From Lachnospiraceae bacterium MD308 (lineage in GTDB: Bacteria; Bacillota; Clostridia; Lachnospirales; Lachnospiraceae): 64,000 nucleotides of DNA. The notes beneath the pieces are model-generated. The model made no database searches. It saw only the letters and a list, made by a program, of their open reading frames with translations, and had not been told where the DNA came from. The stretch is taken from NCBI GenBank assembly GCA_010206225.2, contig VIQU02000006.1, positions 1-64,000 of the forward strand, in the 5' to 3' direction. Made by a program: the position numbers and the translations under genes. Every line of letters starts with the position of its first letter. The stretch's first letter is position 1. Of the stretch, positions 53,964 through 63,220 are shown in pieces.

Positions 53964-54758
53964 TTAATTATGCTCAAGACCTGCTTCCGTCTGGATTCCG
54001 GGCCGTACGCCAAGTCCCATTGTCGCGTCAATATTACATCCGTGCATAATCGTTGACTCGTCCCTTAAGAGCTCTCCCATCCAGAATGCGATCTCCTTCG
54101 GCTGGATCAGACGTTTCTTTGCCTGCGCCGCATCAAACGCTGCCCTCTCTTCCGGCGACATATTCTTTAATGTGCTGGAATAGAACATCGGTGTCTCTAT
54201 TGCCCCCGGACTGATACAGAATACATCGATCAGTGTATGGGTATTTTCCGCCGCCACCTGCTTTGCCAGATACGCAACCGCACACTTGCTCATACCGTCG
54301 CTCAGTGTAAACTTCGGGAAACATGCGATTCCTCCGCCTACAGATGAGATAAAGATAAGCTTTGATTTCTCTGTCTTTGCCTCCAGAACCGGCAAGATCT
54401 TTTTGTAGATCCAGAGCGGTCCTAACGCATTTACTGTCATCATGGCGATATCATTCGCTGCCTTTAATGGATCTCCCTGCTCTGCGTATTCTTTTACAGT
54501 CCCAGAGCCCAACGCCGCGTTAAAGATAACGCCGTACCATTCATGCTCCGTCAGGAAATCGGCCTTCTCAATCTCATTAAGTTTCCCCTGATCCAGCTTA
54601 TAAGCAAATACTCTTCCCGGATTCTCCTTCATAAGCTCCTCTGCTTTTTTGGCGGAACGGCGGTATGTAATATGAACTTCATAACCCTGCTCTAATAGTA
54701 ATTTCACTGTCTCCAGCCCAACCCCCTGTGTACCGCCAGTCACTAATACCTTTTTCAT
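53964..54758 (-). CDS. Short-chain dehydrogenase/reductase with substituted catalytic tyrosine
   Basis: 264-residue Rossmann protein with the cofactor motif GGTQGVG at 8-14, FNAALG near 79 and ISS at 137-139. The YxxxK catalytic motif reads D154-G-M-S-K158: the tyrosine codon is replaced by GAC (54297-54299), one base from TAC. The residue normally needed for proton transfer is thus missing. It may be inactive, repurposed as a binding protein, or use another acid. The gene lies 15 bp from the transporter and 19 bp from the aminotransferase. Confidence 0.78.
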   Translation of the reverse strand: MKKVLVTGGTQGVGLETVKLLLEQGYEVHITYRRSAKKAEELMKENPGRVFAYKLDQGKLNEIEKADFLTEHEWYGVIFNAALGSGTVKEYAEQGDPLKAANDIAMMTVNALGPLWIYKKILPVLEAKTEKSKLIFISSVGGGIACFPKFTLSDGMSKCAVAYLAKQVAAENTHTLIDVFCISPGAIETPMFYSSTLKNMSPEERAAFDAAQAKKRLIQPKEIAFWMGELLRDESTIMHGCNIDATMGLGVRPGIQTEAGLEHN

Positions 54759-54773
54759 ACCAAATCCTCCTCT

Positions 54774-55898
54774 TTAAATGTTTTTGATCAGAACATCCTT
54801 TTCATCAAACTCTTCATATTTTCTTCTCTTAATATATTTTGTATAGATCATTCCCGCAAAGATCACAATCCCCGCATATCCTGAAATCGGATAGATGATA
54901 CTTATCATTGTTGAGAATGATAACTGTCCGCCAAAGATACTGACAATTGCCGTAACGATCGCCGCAACCTTGTATGCTTTGCTCTTTGAATCGGAAGATA
55001 TCTTATTGCAGACCGTATAAAGCATAGGAACTGCTGTTGTGTAGATTCCAAGAAGCAGCAGGACAGAAAAGATGTTTCCAAATACCGGGCTTATGGATGC
55101 CGCAACAAACAGAGAGGGGATTTCCAGATTGTAAACATCTTTAATATTCGCCAGCAGTCCAAAATTAAGGATCATAACTGCGATCAGGAATGCACCTCCT
55201 CCAAATACTCCGCCCCAAAAAGAGTTTTTCTTGTTAGTGGCAGTAGATTTCCCGATATCTGCCAGATACGGTACAACACCCGTAACCGTGTATGCTCCAT
55301 ACATAAGTCCTGACAGTGCCCAGTTGCTAAAATTGGTGTTCACCTGCACTTTTGTAAGGCTCTGATCCGCAACGGCGATTCCTTCCGGATTGCTCACGAT
55401 GGATACAACTCCGATCACCATCGTTACTGCCAGAAGCACCGGCGCGATATAGCCTACGATCTTAACCAGCTTATCAAGTCCCAGAAGAACTGTTCCCAGT
55501 GATGCGATGATCATGATAGCGCGCCCTATATTTCCGTTCATCCCGTAATACTCTTCAAATGTTGAACCCGCTCCCGAGATCATCATGGAATAAACAAAAA
55601 ACAGCATAATGGGTGTAAACCATTCCAAAGCAAATCCAAGATATTTCCCCAGATAGAAATTGAACATCTTCCCCGAGTTATCCAGTTTCAGTTTTCTTCC
55701 GTCTTCGACGATCACACTGACAAACCATACGTAAAGGATTAATGCTATGATCCCCGCGCCAATACTTCCAAGCAGCCCAAACCCGGTGAAATACTGCATA
55801 CACTCCTGACCTGACGCAAAGCTTGAGCCGATAACAAAGCCCATGAACGCACCGCCGATAGCTATGATCTGACCAATGTTCATCTTTTTGTCTTCCAT
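54774..55898 (-). CDS. YkvI-type membrane transporter
   Basis: 374 residues with about ten hydrophobic segments. The start GGAFMGFVIGSSFASGQE includes the unwound-helix glycine pattern of LeuT-fold carriers. It belongs to the YkvI family, uncharacterised relatives of amino-acid permeases. First gene of the operon with an SDR and an aminotransferase; AAGGAGGG site. It probably imports an amino acid or amine, by inference only. Confidence 0.75.
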   Translation of the reverse strand: MEDKKMNIGQIIAIGGAFMGFVIGSSFASGQECMQYFTGFGLLGSIGAGIIALILYVWFVSVIVEDGRKLKLDNSGKMFNFYLGKYLGFALEWFTPIMLFFVYSMMISGAGSTFEEYYGMNGNIGRAIMIIASLGTVLLGLDKLVKIVGYIAPVLLAVTMVIGVVSIVSNPEGIAVADQSLTKVQVNTNFSNWALSGLMYGAYTVTGVVPYLADIGKSTATNKKNSFWGGVFGGGAFLIAVMILNFGLLANIKDVYNLEIPSLFVAASISPVFGNIFSVLLLLGIYTTAVPMLYTVCNKISSDSKSKAYKVAAIVTAIVSIFGGQLSFSTMISIIYPISGYAGIVIFAGMIYTKYIKRRKYEEFDEKDVLIKNI

Positions 55899-56024
55899 GT
55901 CGAATCCCTCCTTTTATGTTTTTGTTTATGTCCAGTTTACTCCTGTTTCCTCTGGTTAGTAATTGAACTCGTCTGAATACCTGGCCGTCAAAAAATTCAC
56001 TCCTGACTGCCTGATATTAAAAAA

Positions 56025-56059
56025 AGCGGGGCTTGAATTCATGAAATTCATGTCCCGCT
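56025..56059 (-). terminator. Terminator after the XRE-linked gene
   Basis: AGCGGG/CCCGCT arms around a 23-nt loop are followed on the minus strand by a run of T (TTTTTTT). It lies 37 bp beyond the stop at 56096. Confidence 0.85.
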
Positions 56060-56095
56060 CTGGATATTCTATTATTTATCTTAAGACAACACACC

Positions 56096-57157
56096 TTACA
56101 GATATCTCAGCAGATCCTCCGCTGTAAGCTCCATGCAATAAGACTGGCGTACCATATCCTCATAAAATTTCTGAAACGCATCCCGCATTTTCGGATATGT
56201 GGAAATGTGATAATTCGCATTTGCCCGGTTTTTTGAATTCTCTATATTCACGGAATATGTATCCAGAAAAATAGACGGCGCTTTTCTTAATTCTTCGCTC
56301 AGAACAACCGTATCCCGAATCAGATACAACCGAAACTGCTGATTCGACTTCATGATGTCACTGATGTGCCTCAGATGGTCATAGACCTGCTCCTGACTCA
56401 ACTGCCAAAAGCAATTCCCCACACTGACCTTACCGTCTGTCAGATACTTATTCAGCATGGAAGAATATATCACAAGATCAATGTGCGACCGGCAGGTCCG
56501 CTTTTCAAAGACGTTTTTCAGCTTTTCCAGATATCTTCCATAATCTTTATCTTCTGCCCGCTCTACGAATACGTCCATAATATCCGCCGGAAACAGCAGT
56601 GCCGGTGATTCGTTGAAAAACAGCCATTGTCTGCGGTCGGAATAAGAATCAAGCTGTACATTGGTCCGTTTTAAACTTTCCGGCTCTGCAGAATCCAAAA
56701 GCTTTTCTGAAGAGTCCGTAACCTGACAACATATATCGGTAAACTTTTTGATCACCCGCTCCTGCATGGAAAAGGCTGCTCCTATATCTCCGTCAAATGC
56801 CCACAGAACCTGCAGACAGAACAGGCGGTCAATCACCAAAAGCTTCGGACTTTCCGGTTTCAGGCAGGCAATTGACATCTCTACAAAGTCAAGACATCCA
56901 ATAATATTTAAGATTGTTGTTGTATAAAAATAGTAATTTTTTTCAAGAGCTTCCAGACTGATCGCCAGTTTAAGCTTTATGCACTTTGCTCCCATATCGT
57001 GCAGCTCTTCCATTAATCTCTGAAAACCTTTTCCATATAACTGGAAAAGGTCAAAGGTCGCCATAATGGATATATCTCCGTCACACAAACTGAAAGCCTG
57101 ATGACAGGCGGCATGAGTCAGACTCACAAGCTCCTTCTGACTGTTAAGAAATGACAT
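56096..57157 (-). CDS. C-terminal part of a probable XRE regulator, out of frame with its HTH part
   Basis: 353 residues, mostly helical, with no recognised catalytic motif and no membrane segment. It begins out of frame inside the end of the HTH gene, with 34 bp of overlap and no ribosome site. Adding one A to the four-A run at 57165-57168 (minus strand) would join the two into one ~465-residue protein, reading smoothly across the junction. I infer the effector or sensor part of a single HTH regulator, split by a frameshift. Confidence 0.6.
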   Translation of the reverse strand: MSFLNSQKELVSLTHAACHQAFSLCDGDISIMATFDLFQLYGKGFQRLMEELHDMGAKCIKLKLAISLEALEKNYYFYTTTILNIIGCLDFVEMSIACLKPESPKLLVIDRLFCLQVLWAFDGDIGAAFSMQERVIKKFTDICCQVTDSSEKLLDSAEPESLKRTNVQLDSYSDRRQWLFFNESPALLFPADIMDVFVERAEDKDYGRYLEKLKNVFEKRTCRSHIDLVIYSSMLNKYLTDGKVSVGNCFWQLSQEQVYDHLRHISDIMKSNQQFRLYLIRDTVVLSEELRKAPSIFLDTYSVNIENSKNRANANYHISTYPKMRDAFQKFYEDMVRQSYCMELTAEDLLRYL

Positions 57158-57462
57158 CTGGCCATTTTCTGATAGCTTTGAAAGACTTTTGAACTTCCGT
57201 CACAGTCATAGGCGGACTTTAATTCCCTGTACACATTCTGGCGCTCTGCATCTCTGTCAGATGCCCCGGCTGTTTCCCCGGATAAAAAATCTGCGATCTG
57301 ACCAATGATCCGCTCCGCATTTCTAGCTGAGGGCAGCTTGCTTCCATTCATCCATTTGCTGATGTATGTCGGATCATAGCCAAGTGCATTCGCCAGTTCG
57401 CTTTCCTTTATCCCCGCCTTCTCCACCTGTGCTCTCAATATTTTCCCAAATGTATTATTCAT
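57124..57462 (-). CDS. XRE-family HTH protein (N-terminal part of a split gene)
   Basis: 112 residues from the ATG at 57462 (GAGGT site). An XRE helix-turn-helix spans ~3-60 (ESELANALGYDPTYISKWMNG). A short linker and ~20 frame-shifted residues (KMARCHFLTVRRSL) follow before the stop. The ending looks like out-of-frame translation. Either a sequencing or real frameshift has separated it from the downstream ORF, or the two are made through translational coupling or slippage. Confidence 0.72.
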   Translation of the reverse strand: MNNTFGKILRAQVEKAGIKESELANALGYDPTYISKWMNGSKLPSARNAERIIGQIADFLSGETAGASDRDAERQNVYRELKSAYDCDGSSKVFQSYQKMARCHFLTVRRSL

Positions 57463-57578
57463 GCCGTACCTCATTTTTCACGTCACCATAAGCCACATGA
57501 TAAGTTTATCATAAATTGTATTCCCTCACAATTGCGCGGCAAAAAAATTCAAGCAATTCAACTTTTCTGATCTTGTGT

Positions 57579-59420
57579 CTAAATCTGTCTGTCGGGCAGT
57601 TTCCTTCGCGGATTCATATATAATAACAGCGCTGTCAGAAACATACAGCAGCCCGCCGGATAATGCTCTGCCTCCCCTGACATATACGCAAGCTGCTTCT
57701 TTGCTTTTTCCTCATAATCTTTCTGCCCCGTGATTTGCGAAAGTCTCACAAGACAGTATGCCATAACCGAATTTCCGCTCGGAAGTGCATTGTCATAAAC
57801 TTCTTTCGGCTTTGTGATAAGCCGACCGTTTTCCGTTCCGCACAGAAAATACCCTCCGTTTCTGTCATCTGCAAACTGCTCCGTCGCCTCATTGCAGATC
57901 TGTCTTGCACGCTCCAGATATTCTTCCTCTAAAGACACCTCATACATATTTATCAGCGCTGCGCTGTAGCAGGCATAATCATCTAAAAATCCCTTGACTG
58001 CGCCCCTCTCGCCCCGCCAGCTCACATAAAGGATACCTTCCTCAAAAAGATGACTTTCGATAAATTCCAGCGCCCTCTCAGCCGCCAAAAAATATTTCTC
58101 CTCCCCTGTCACCTTATATAAGCTTGCAAGTCCGCTGATCATTAAGGCATTCCACATAGCGAGCACCTTATCGTCAAGATGAAGCTTTGTCCGGGATTTC
58201 CTGTATTCATACAGGATTCTTTTTTCTTCCGTAAAATTGTCGCACACATTGCGGCCATTAAGGAGATTGGGTATGTTCCTGCCCTCAAAATTACCGCTCT
58301 TCGTAATCCCGAAATATTCACAAAACCTCTTTCCCCTCTCTCTGCCAAGAACCTTGCATACCTCTCCGTAGTCCCAGACGTAAAACTTCCCTTCTTCCCC
58401 TTCGCTGTCCGCATCCTGCGCGGAATAAAATTCCCCGTCAGGGCCTGTCATCTCACGCAGAACATATTCCGCCGTCTTTTCTGCCGTATCCAAAAGGTCT
58501 TTATCTCCTGACATTTCGTAAGCCGCAGCATATGCAATGATCAATAGAGCATTGTCATACAACATTTTTTCAAAATGAGGCACAAGAAAATATTCATCCG
58601 TTGAATACCTGGAAAACCCATAGCCGATATGGTCAAATATCCCTCCCCGGCGCATTTTCTCTAAAGTAATCTTTACTTGCTCAAACACTGATTCTTCGTA
58701 GTCCAGCGAGCAGACTCCATCCGCATTACAGGAAAATGAACCGTCTCCTCCTCTTTTAACCGAATACTTTGAATACGTTGTGAGGAAGATCAGGTTAAAA
58801 GGCATAGGAAATTTCGGCGCATCCCCAAATCCGCCGTTTACTGCATCAAAACTCTGGGAAAGCAGCTTTGCCGCTTTCTCTGGCTGGCTCCTGTCTATAT
58901 CATCATGCACTTCTTCCTCCGGCATATCTTTTATATAGGAAAGAATCTTGTCTGCCGACTGAATCAGTCCTTCTTTATCCTGCTGCCATTTATGGGCGAT
59001 GGCAAGAAGAAGCTCCTTGAAGCCTGTCATTCCCCGATCTGATTCCGGCGGAAAATAGGTTCCCGCAAAAAACGGCTTTTGAAGTGGCGTCATAAAGATA
59101 CTCATCGGCCATCCTCCGCCCCCGGTAAGCGTCTGACAGACAGACATATACACGCTGTCAATATCCGGCCGCTCTTCCCTGTCCACCTTGATGGATACAA
59201 AATATTTGTTGAGGATATCCGCGATCTCCTCATTTTCAAAGCTTTCCCGTTCCATCACATGACACCAGTGACACGTGCTGTAACCAATACTTAAAAATAC
59301 TGGTTTGTCCTCCCGCTCTGCCCGTTCAAAGCCTTCCTGACACCACGGATACCAGTCAACCGGATTATCGGCATGCTGTAAAAGATACGGGCTTTTTTCA
59401 TATTTTAATCTATTACTCAT
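57579..59420 (-). CDS. DUF255/YyaL thioredoxin-fold protein (spermatogenesis-associated protein 20 family)
   Basis: 613 residues from the ATG at 59420. The N-terminal thioredoxin-like domain carries the CxxC pair Cys50 and Cys53 ([10 protein letters not shown]). A long (alpha/alpha)6 barrel related to N-acylglucosamine epimerases follows from about 200 ([10 protein letters not shown] near 195, [18 protein letters not shown] near 345). The biochemical role of this widely conserved family is unresolved. No signal peptide. Monocistronic, divergent from the ATC hydrolase gene. Confidence 0.88.
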   Translation of the reverse strand: MSNRLKYEKSPYLLQHADNPVDWYPWCQEGFERAEREDKPVFLSIGYSTCHWCHVMERESFENEEIADILNKYFVSIKVDREERPDIDSVYMSVCQTLTGGGGWPMSIFMTPLQKPFFAGTYFPPESDRGMTGFKELLLAIAHKWQQDKEGLIQSADKILSYIKDMPEEEVHDDIDRSQPEKAAKLLSQSFDAVNGGFGDAPKFPMPFNLIFLTTYSKYSVKRGGDGSFSCNADGVCSLDYEESVFEQVKITLEKMRRGGIFDHIGYGFSRYSTDEYFLVPHFEKMLYDNALLIIAYAAAYEMSGDKDLLDTAEKTAEYVLREMTGPDGEFYSAQDADSEGEEGKFYVWDYGEVCKVLGRERGKRFCEYFGITKSGNFEGRNIPNLLNGRNVCDNFTEEKRILYEYRKSRTKLHLDDKVLAMWNALMISGLASLYKVTGEEKYFLAAERALEFIESHLFEEGILYVSWRGERGAVKGFLDDYACYSAALINMYEVSLEEEYLERARQICNEATEQFADDRNGGYFLCGTENGRLITKPKEVYDNALPSGNSVMAYCLVRLSQITGQKDYEEKAKKQLAYMSGEAEHYPAGCCMFLTALLLYMNPRRKLPDRQI

Positions 59421-59565
59421 AGTACACCTCTTTCTTTCGTTACTATTTGCATTTATTTCATCTTTATGCATATCTTTTCCGCCGAAATAATGCATTTCAA
59501 AGAAAAATATAGTATAATCAGATAACGTCAGTCAGTTCGATAAAGTAAAGGAGTGATTTTAAATT

Positions 59566-60270
59566 ATGGCAAAAATTTCGGCAGATTGTAAGATAGAGCA
59601 CCACGCTATGATGTTCGCATTTCTCGCAAAACATGCCATTGAACTATGCGGCGAAGCGGGAAAAGAAGCCATTCTTAAGGGCATGACTACATACGGAAAG
59701 GAACGCGGAGCACGTATGGCAGCCAATGCATTGGCTCATGGCGACGAATTAACGACTATGACCAATCAGGCTTACGGCGAATGGAAACCTGACTATGACG
59801 GACAGATGGAGTTTGGACAGCTTCGCACGGAACCTACGCTCCAGACATATATATCAAAATGTGCATGGTGCGACGCATGGAAGAAGCACAACATCACGGA
59901 ATACGGAAAATATTACTGCGTAAATGTTGATAATGCGGTCTATCAGGGATTCCGTTCTGATTTTGTCTGTACCCCCACTACAACTTCTTTAAGCTGGGGC
60001 GGAAACCGATGTGAATTTGACTGGGGTTATCCGTTGTCGCCCGAAGAAGTAAAGACTCTTGCAGACAAGAAAAAAGAACTTGGCAGCTCCTGTATGAAAG
60101 ACTTTAATTTTCATACGGCGCATCTAAAATATACGCTGAGCAAGACACTGACTGAAGCGTTGGGAGAAAACGGGGCAAAGGCGGTCACACTGGCATTGGA
60201 AGAGTATGCTGAAACCTTTGGGGAAGAGTATCTTAAAGTACTGGACGATATAGATACCGGACTATTTTAA
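59566..60270 (+). CDS. L-2-amino-thiazoline-4-carboxylate hydrolase family protein
   Basis: 234 residues matching the ATC hydrolase family (PF14196), rich in Cys, Trp and His (KCAWCDAWKKHN near 98, GGNRCEFDW near 144). In Pseudomonas the ATC hydrolase opens 2-amino-thiazoline-4-carboxylate to N-carbamoyl-cysteine, which an amidohydrolase then converts to cysteine. Here it is followed 20 bp later by an M20 amidohydrolase, the same pairing. Whether the substrate is ATC itself is unknown. TATAAT lies near 59511. Confidence 0.8.
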   Translation: MAKISADCKIEHHAMMFAFLAKHAIELCGEAGKEAILKGMTTYGKERGARMAANALAHGDELTTMTNQAYGEWKPDYDGQMEFGQLRTEPTLQTYISKCAWCDAWKKHNITEYGKYYCVNVDNAVYQGFRSDFVCTPTTTSLSWGGNRCEFDWGYPLSPEEVKTLADKKKELGSSCMKDFNFHTAHLKYTLSKTLTEALGENGAKAVTLALEEYAETFGEEYLKVLDDIDTGLF

Positions 60271-60290
60271 GAAGAGACAAGAAAGGATTT

Positions 60291-61562
60291 ATGATGAATA
60301 ATCTACAAACAAAACATAACGTAATTGCTGATTGGATTTTCTCTCATGAGAGAGAGCTTATCCGGGCGGCTGAATTTATTTTTGAACATCCGGAGCTGGC
60401 TTATGAGGAGGTCCTGTCTTCTAAGTATCTAGCGGATTATCTTAGAAATAAAGGTTTTTCTGTCTCTGCGAAAACGGCTGGGATCGATACTGCCTTTACT
60501 GCAAAATGGGGAGGAGGGAAGCCCGTTATCGGGTTTCTTGCAGAATATGATGCGCTTGCGGGAGTCGGACACGCCTGCGGGCATAACCTGCTGGGAACTG
60601 CGGTGTGCGCTGCTGCCTGTGCTTTGAAGGCTGATATGGAATGTTCGGGTACCAGCGGAACAATCCGGGTGTATGGATGTCCGGCAGAGGAGATCATGTC
60701 GGGCAAGATTGTGATGGAAAGGGCCGGGGTTTTCAATGATCTGGACACGGCGGTCACATGGCATCCGTTTGACAGGAATCGAATCAGTAATGATATCTGG
60801 CAGTCGCAAGATATTAAAAACTACACATTTCACGGCATAAGCGCTCATGCCTCCAAATCTCCAGAAGAGGGACGAAGCGCTCTGGATGCAGCAGAGCTTA
60901 TGAATATCGGTGTTAATTATCTCCGCGAACATGTGCCGGGAGATGTGCGTATGCATTATGCCTATATTGATAACCATATTTCGGCAAATGTTGTTCCAGA
61001 CATTGCAAAGACCAATTATTTTATCCGCTCCAGCAAACGCTCCCGCACGGAAGACGCAAGCAGACGAGTGGACGACTGCGCCCGCGGCGCGGCTTTGATG
61101 ACTGGAACAACCGTGGATATAGAGCTGGTTAAATGCTGCAAGGAGATGAAGATAAACCGGCCTCTTGCAGAAATCTATTACAAAGCTATGACTCAGATTC
61201 CAACCCCTGAATACACGCAGGATGAGCTTAATTTCGCTGCCAGAATATCAAAAGAAGCAGGCTTTTTAAATAACGGGAACTATTTTTCCGGATTAGAACC
61301 TCTTGAAGATGAACCCGTACCCATTTCCATCGGAACAGACGCCTCTGAGGTCAGTCATACCGTACCCCTGATCACCATCAGCGCCGCAACGATGTGCAAG
61401 GGCACCCCGCTCCACCACCGGGCGGCGGCAGAGCAGGCAGGTATGAGCATCGGGCATAAGGGAATGCTGTATGCCGCAAGATGCATGGCAGAGGGTACAA
61501 AGCTCCTGCTTGAAGCTCCTAAGAACTTAGACGCTGTCTGGACCTACCACCGTACACACTGA
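60291..61562 (+). CDS. M20 family amidohydrolase (AbgB-like)
   Basis: 423 residues. Zinc peptidase/amidohydrolase of the M20D type, with AEYDAL near 83 and the metal-binding GHACGHN near 92. AEEIMSGKIVM near 135 holds the catalytic and metal glutamates, and the final HHRAAAEQAGM histidines lie near 380. The dimerisation domain is about 185-300. It cleaves N-acyl, N-aminobenzoyl-glutamyl or N-carbamoyl amino acids. Coupling to the ATC hydrolase suggests an N-carbamoyl or related cysteine precursor. No signal peptide. Confidence 0.84.
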   Translation: MMNNLQTKHNVIADWIFSHERELIRAAEFIFEHPELAYEEVLSSKYLADYLRNKGFSVSAKTAGIDTAFTAKWGGGKPVIGFLAEYDALAGVGHACGHNLLGTAVCAAACALKADMECSGTSGTIRVYGCPAEEIMSGKIVMERAGVFNDLDTAVTWHPFDRNRISNDIWQSQDIKNYTFHGISAHASKSPEEGRSALDAAELMNIGVNYLREHVPGDVRMHYAYIDNHISANVVPDIAKTNYFIRSSKRSRTEDASRRVDDCARGAALMTGTTVDIELVKCCKEMKINRPLAEIYYKAMTQIPTPEYTQDELNFAARISKEAGFLNNGNYFSGLEPLEDEPVPISIGTDASEVSHTVPLITISAATMCKGTPLHHRAAAEQAGMSIGHKGMLYAARCMAEGTKLLLEAPKNLDAVWTYHRTH

Positions 61563-61651
61563 TACAGCAAATATACAGAATAAAATTATGTTAAAAACTT
61601 CATGCATATTGAACACTTAAATAAAATATCAAATCTAAGGAGGAATTCACT

Positions 61652-62449
61652 ATGGTTACAAAGAAAATCGGGATCATCGGATGCGGAAATATGGGCGGCG
61701 CCATTCTCTACGGTGCGCTGAAAAGCGGCGTTCTCCCAAAGGAAAACGCTTATGTCTATGACATCAGTCCGGCAATGATGGAAAAAGCGAAAGAATGGGG
61801 CGTCAATCTGGCAGCGGACGATGAAGATGTATGCAAAAATGCAGATATCATCCTGCTTGCCGTAAAACCGCAGAACGCGTCAGAGGCACTGGGAATGTGC
61901 AAGCAGGCGTTAGATGGCAAAGCAATGATGTCCATCGTAGCGGGAGTTACGGTAGAACGCCTGCAGAACATGATCTGCGGAACGCCCCGGATTCTCCGTA
62001 TTATGCCCAATACACCGGCTATGGTTTATGAGGGGGCATTTGCGCTATGCTCAGATAACGATTTTACGGAGGAAGAACTCGCGGACGCAAGATCCATCTA
62101 TGAAAAAATCGGTGTAGTAGAAATGATTCCAGAGCACCTGATCGATACCGTATGCGGACTCAGCGGCGGCGGTCCCGCTTATGCAGCCATGTTTATCGAA
62201 GCCTTGTCCGACGGCGGTGTAAAGCAGGGGCTTCCAAGAGCCACTGCATATCGTCTGGCAGCACAGACCTGCCTTGGAACGGCTAAAATGATCCTTGAGA
62301 TGGGTATCCACCCGGGAGAGCTTAAAGATATGGTAACATCACCGGGCGGAACTACGATAGAAGGATGCGAAGCTCTGGAACGGGGCGGCATGAGAGCGGC
62401 AGTTATTGACTGCATAAATGTAGCGACAGAAAAGTCAAAGAAATTATAA
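61652..62449 (+). CDS. proC: Pyrroline-5-carboxylate reductase
   Basis: 265 residues, normal family length. It has the Rossmann motif GCGNMGGA near 9-16, AVKPQN near 70 and RIMPNTPA near 115. The signature region SGGGPAYAAMFIEAL is near 170, and SPGGTT near 230. It reduces P5C to proline with NAD(P)H. It is separated from the M20 gene by 89 bp with its own AAGGAGG site. It offers a second route to proline beside the cyclodeaminase at 31275. Confidence 0.94.
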   Translation: MVTKKIGIIGCGNMGGAILYGALKSGVLPKENAYVYDISPAMMEKAKEWGVNLAADDEDVCKNADIILLAVKPQNASEALGMCKQALDGKAMMSIVAGVTVERLQNMICGTPRILRIMPNTPAMVYEGAFALCSDNDFTEEELADARSIYEKIGVVEMIPEHLIDTVCGLSGGGPAYAAMFIEALSDGGVKQGLPRATAYRLAAQTCLGTAKMILEMGIHPGELKDMVTSPGGTTIEGCEALERGGMRAAVIDCINVATEKSKKL

Positions 62450-62484
62450 GCATTCCGCTATATACTATAACAGGAAATGAGCTG

Positions 62485-62580
62485 TTAGCAAATAATTGCG
62501 GCTACTGTCACAGGAACCATCACCATCAACAACATGGTTCCTGCGGCAGCAGCCGTAAGATTCTTTTGCTTTTCTTTATT
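62485..62580 (-). CDS. Possible small hydrophobic peptide after the V-ATPase D gene
   Basis: About 31 codons overlap the stop of the D-subunit gene in another frame. They encode a basic start (KEKQKN) followed by ~22 hydrophobic residues (from TAAAAG to VAAIIC), which looks like one membrane helix. There is no ATG at the beginning; the first ATG is internal, near residue 16. A palindrome (AGGAACCAT/ATGGTTCCT, 62512-62542) overlaps it. It could be real small-protein coding with a rare start, or chance. Confidence 0.25.
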   Translation of the reverse strand, partial: NKEKQKNLTAAAAGTMLLMVMVPVTVAAIIC

Positions 62581-63193
62581 TCCCCTGCATTTTCTTGATG
62601 ACCTTTAATCTGGTAAATTCTTCACGTTCTTTTTCTTCCAAAGCGTTATTGATCGTATAAACCAGATTAGTATACATCGGAATGGTGATATTTTTAAGGG
62701 CATTGGCACGCTTCTGTGTCTTCTTGATATTAGCTGCCAGACGGTACGCTGAATTTTCTACCGTGGACAGCTTCATCGTCAATTCCTTCACCTCACGGAA
62801 AGCCTCTCTCGCTATATCAATGGACTCCCCTGTACTTCCGAAGGAATAAGTCAGCTTATTCTGCTTTGAATCATACTTGACATGCGGAATCTCCGTTCCC
62901 ATGATACTTCTCGTCTGAATGACGATGGAATCCTCAATCGGCACCGTAAACGCAAGTTCCTGGACTTTGCTGATCCCCATATCGATATTGGCGTGCTGCA
63001 GGCACGCATATGCACGGGTAAATGTTGTATCAATCTGTTCCTGTATGTCTTTTGCTTCGTTGATCAAACTCATCAGCTCTTTCAGAAGAATGTTTCTCTT
63101 CTTATCCATCAGATCGTATCCCTGACGGGCAAGCACCAGCGAGTTCTTTGCGAGCATTAAATTGCCTTTTGTCGGAAACTCCCGCGGATCCAT
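62576..63193 (-). CDS. atpD: V-type ATP synthase subunit D
   Basis: 205 residues forming the long antiparallel coiled coil of the central rotor stalk (start FPTKGNLMLAKNSLVLARQGYDLMDKK shows the family signature, given here in part: GNLMLAKNSLVLARQGYDL). The C-terminal helix reads ALKNITIPMYTNLVYTINNALEE. It couples ATP hydrolysis or synthesis in the A3B3 head to ion movement in the membrane ring. It follows the B-subunit gene by 27 bp, as usual in clostridial V-ATPase operons. Confidence 0.92.
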   Translation of the reverse strand: MDPREFPTKGNLMLAKNSLVLARQGYDLMDKKRNILLKELMSLINEAKDIQEQIDTTFTRAYACLQHANIDMGISKVQELAFTVPIEDSIVIQTRSIMGTEIPHVKYDSKQNKLTYSFGSTGESIDIAREAFREVKELTMKLSTVENSAYRLAANIKKTQKRANALKNITIPMYTNLVYTINNALEEKEREEFTRLKVIKKMQGK

Positions 63194-63220
63194 ACGACAC
63201 CTTCCTTTCTTTTATTTCAT

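Noticed and set aside
62512-62542. Intrinsic terminator between proC and the V-ATPase operon
   Set aside because: A good inverted repeat (AGGAACCAT/ATGGTTCCT) but no T-run on either side, so a terminator call is not supported.
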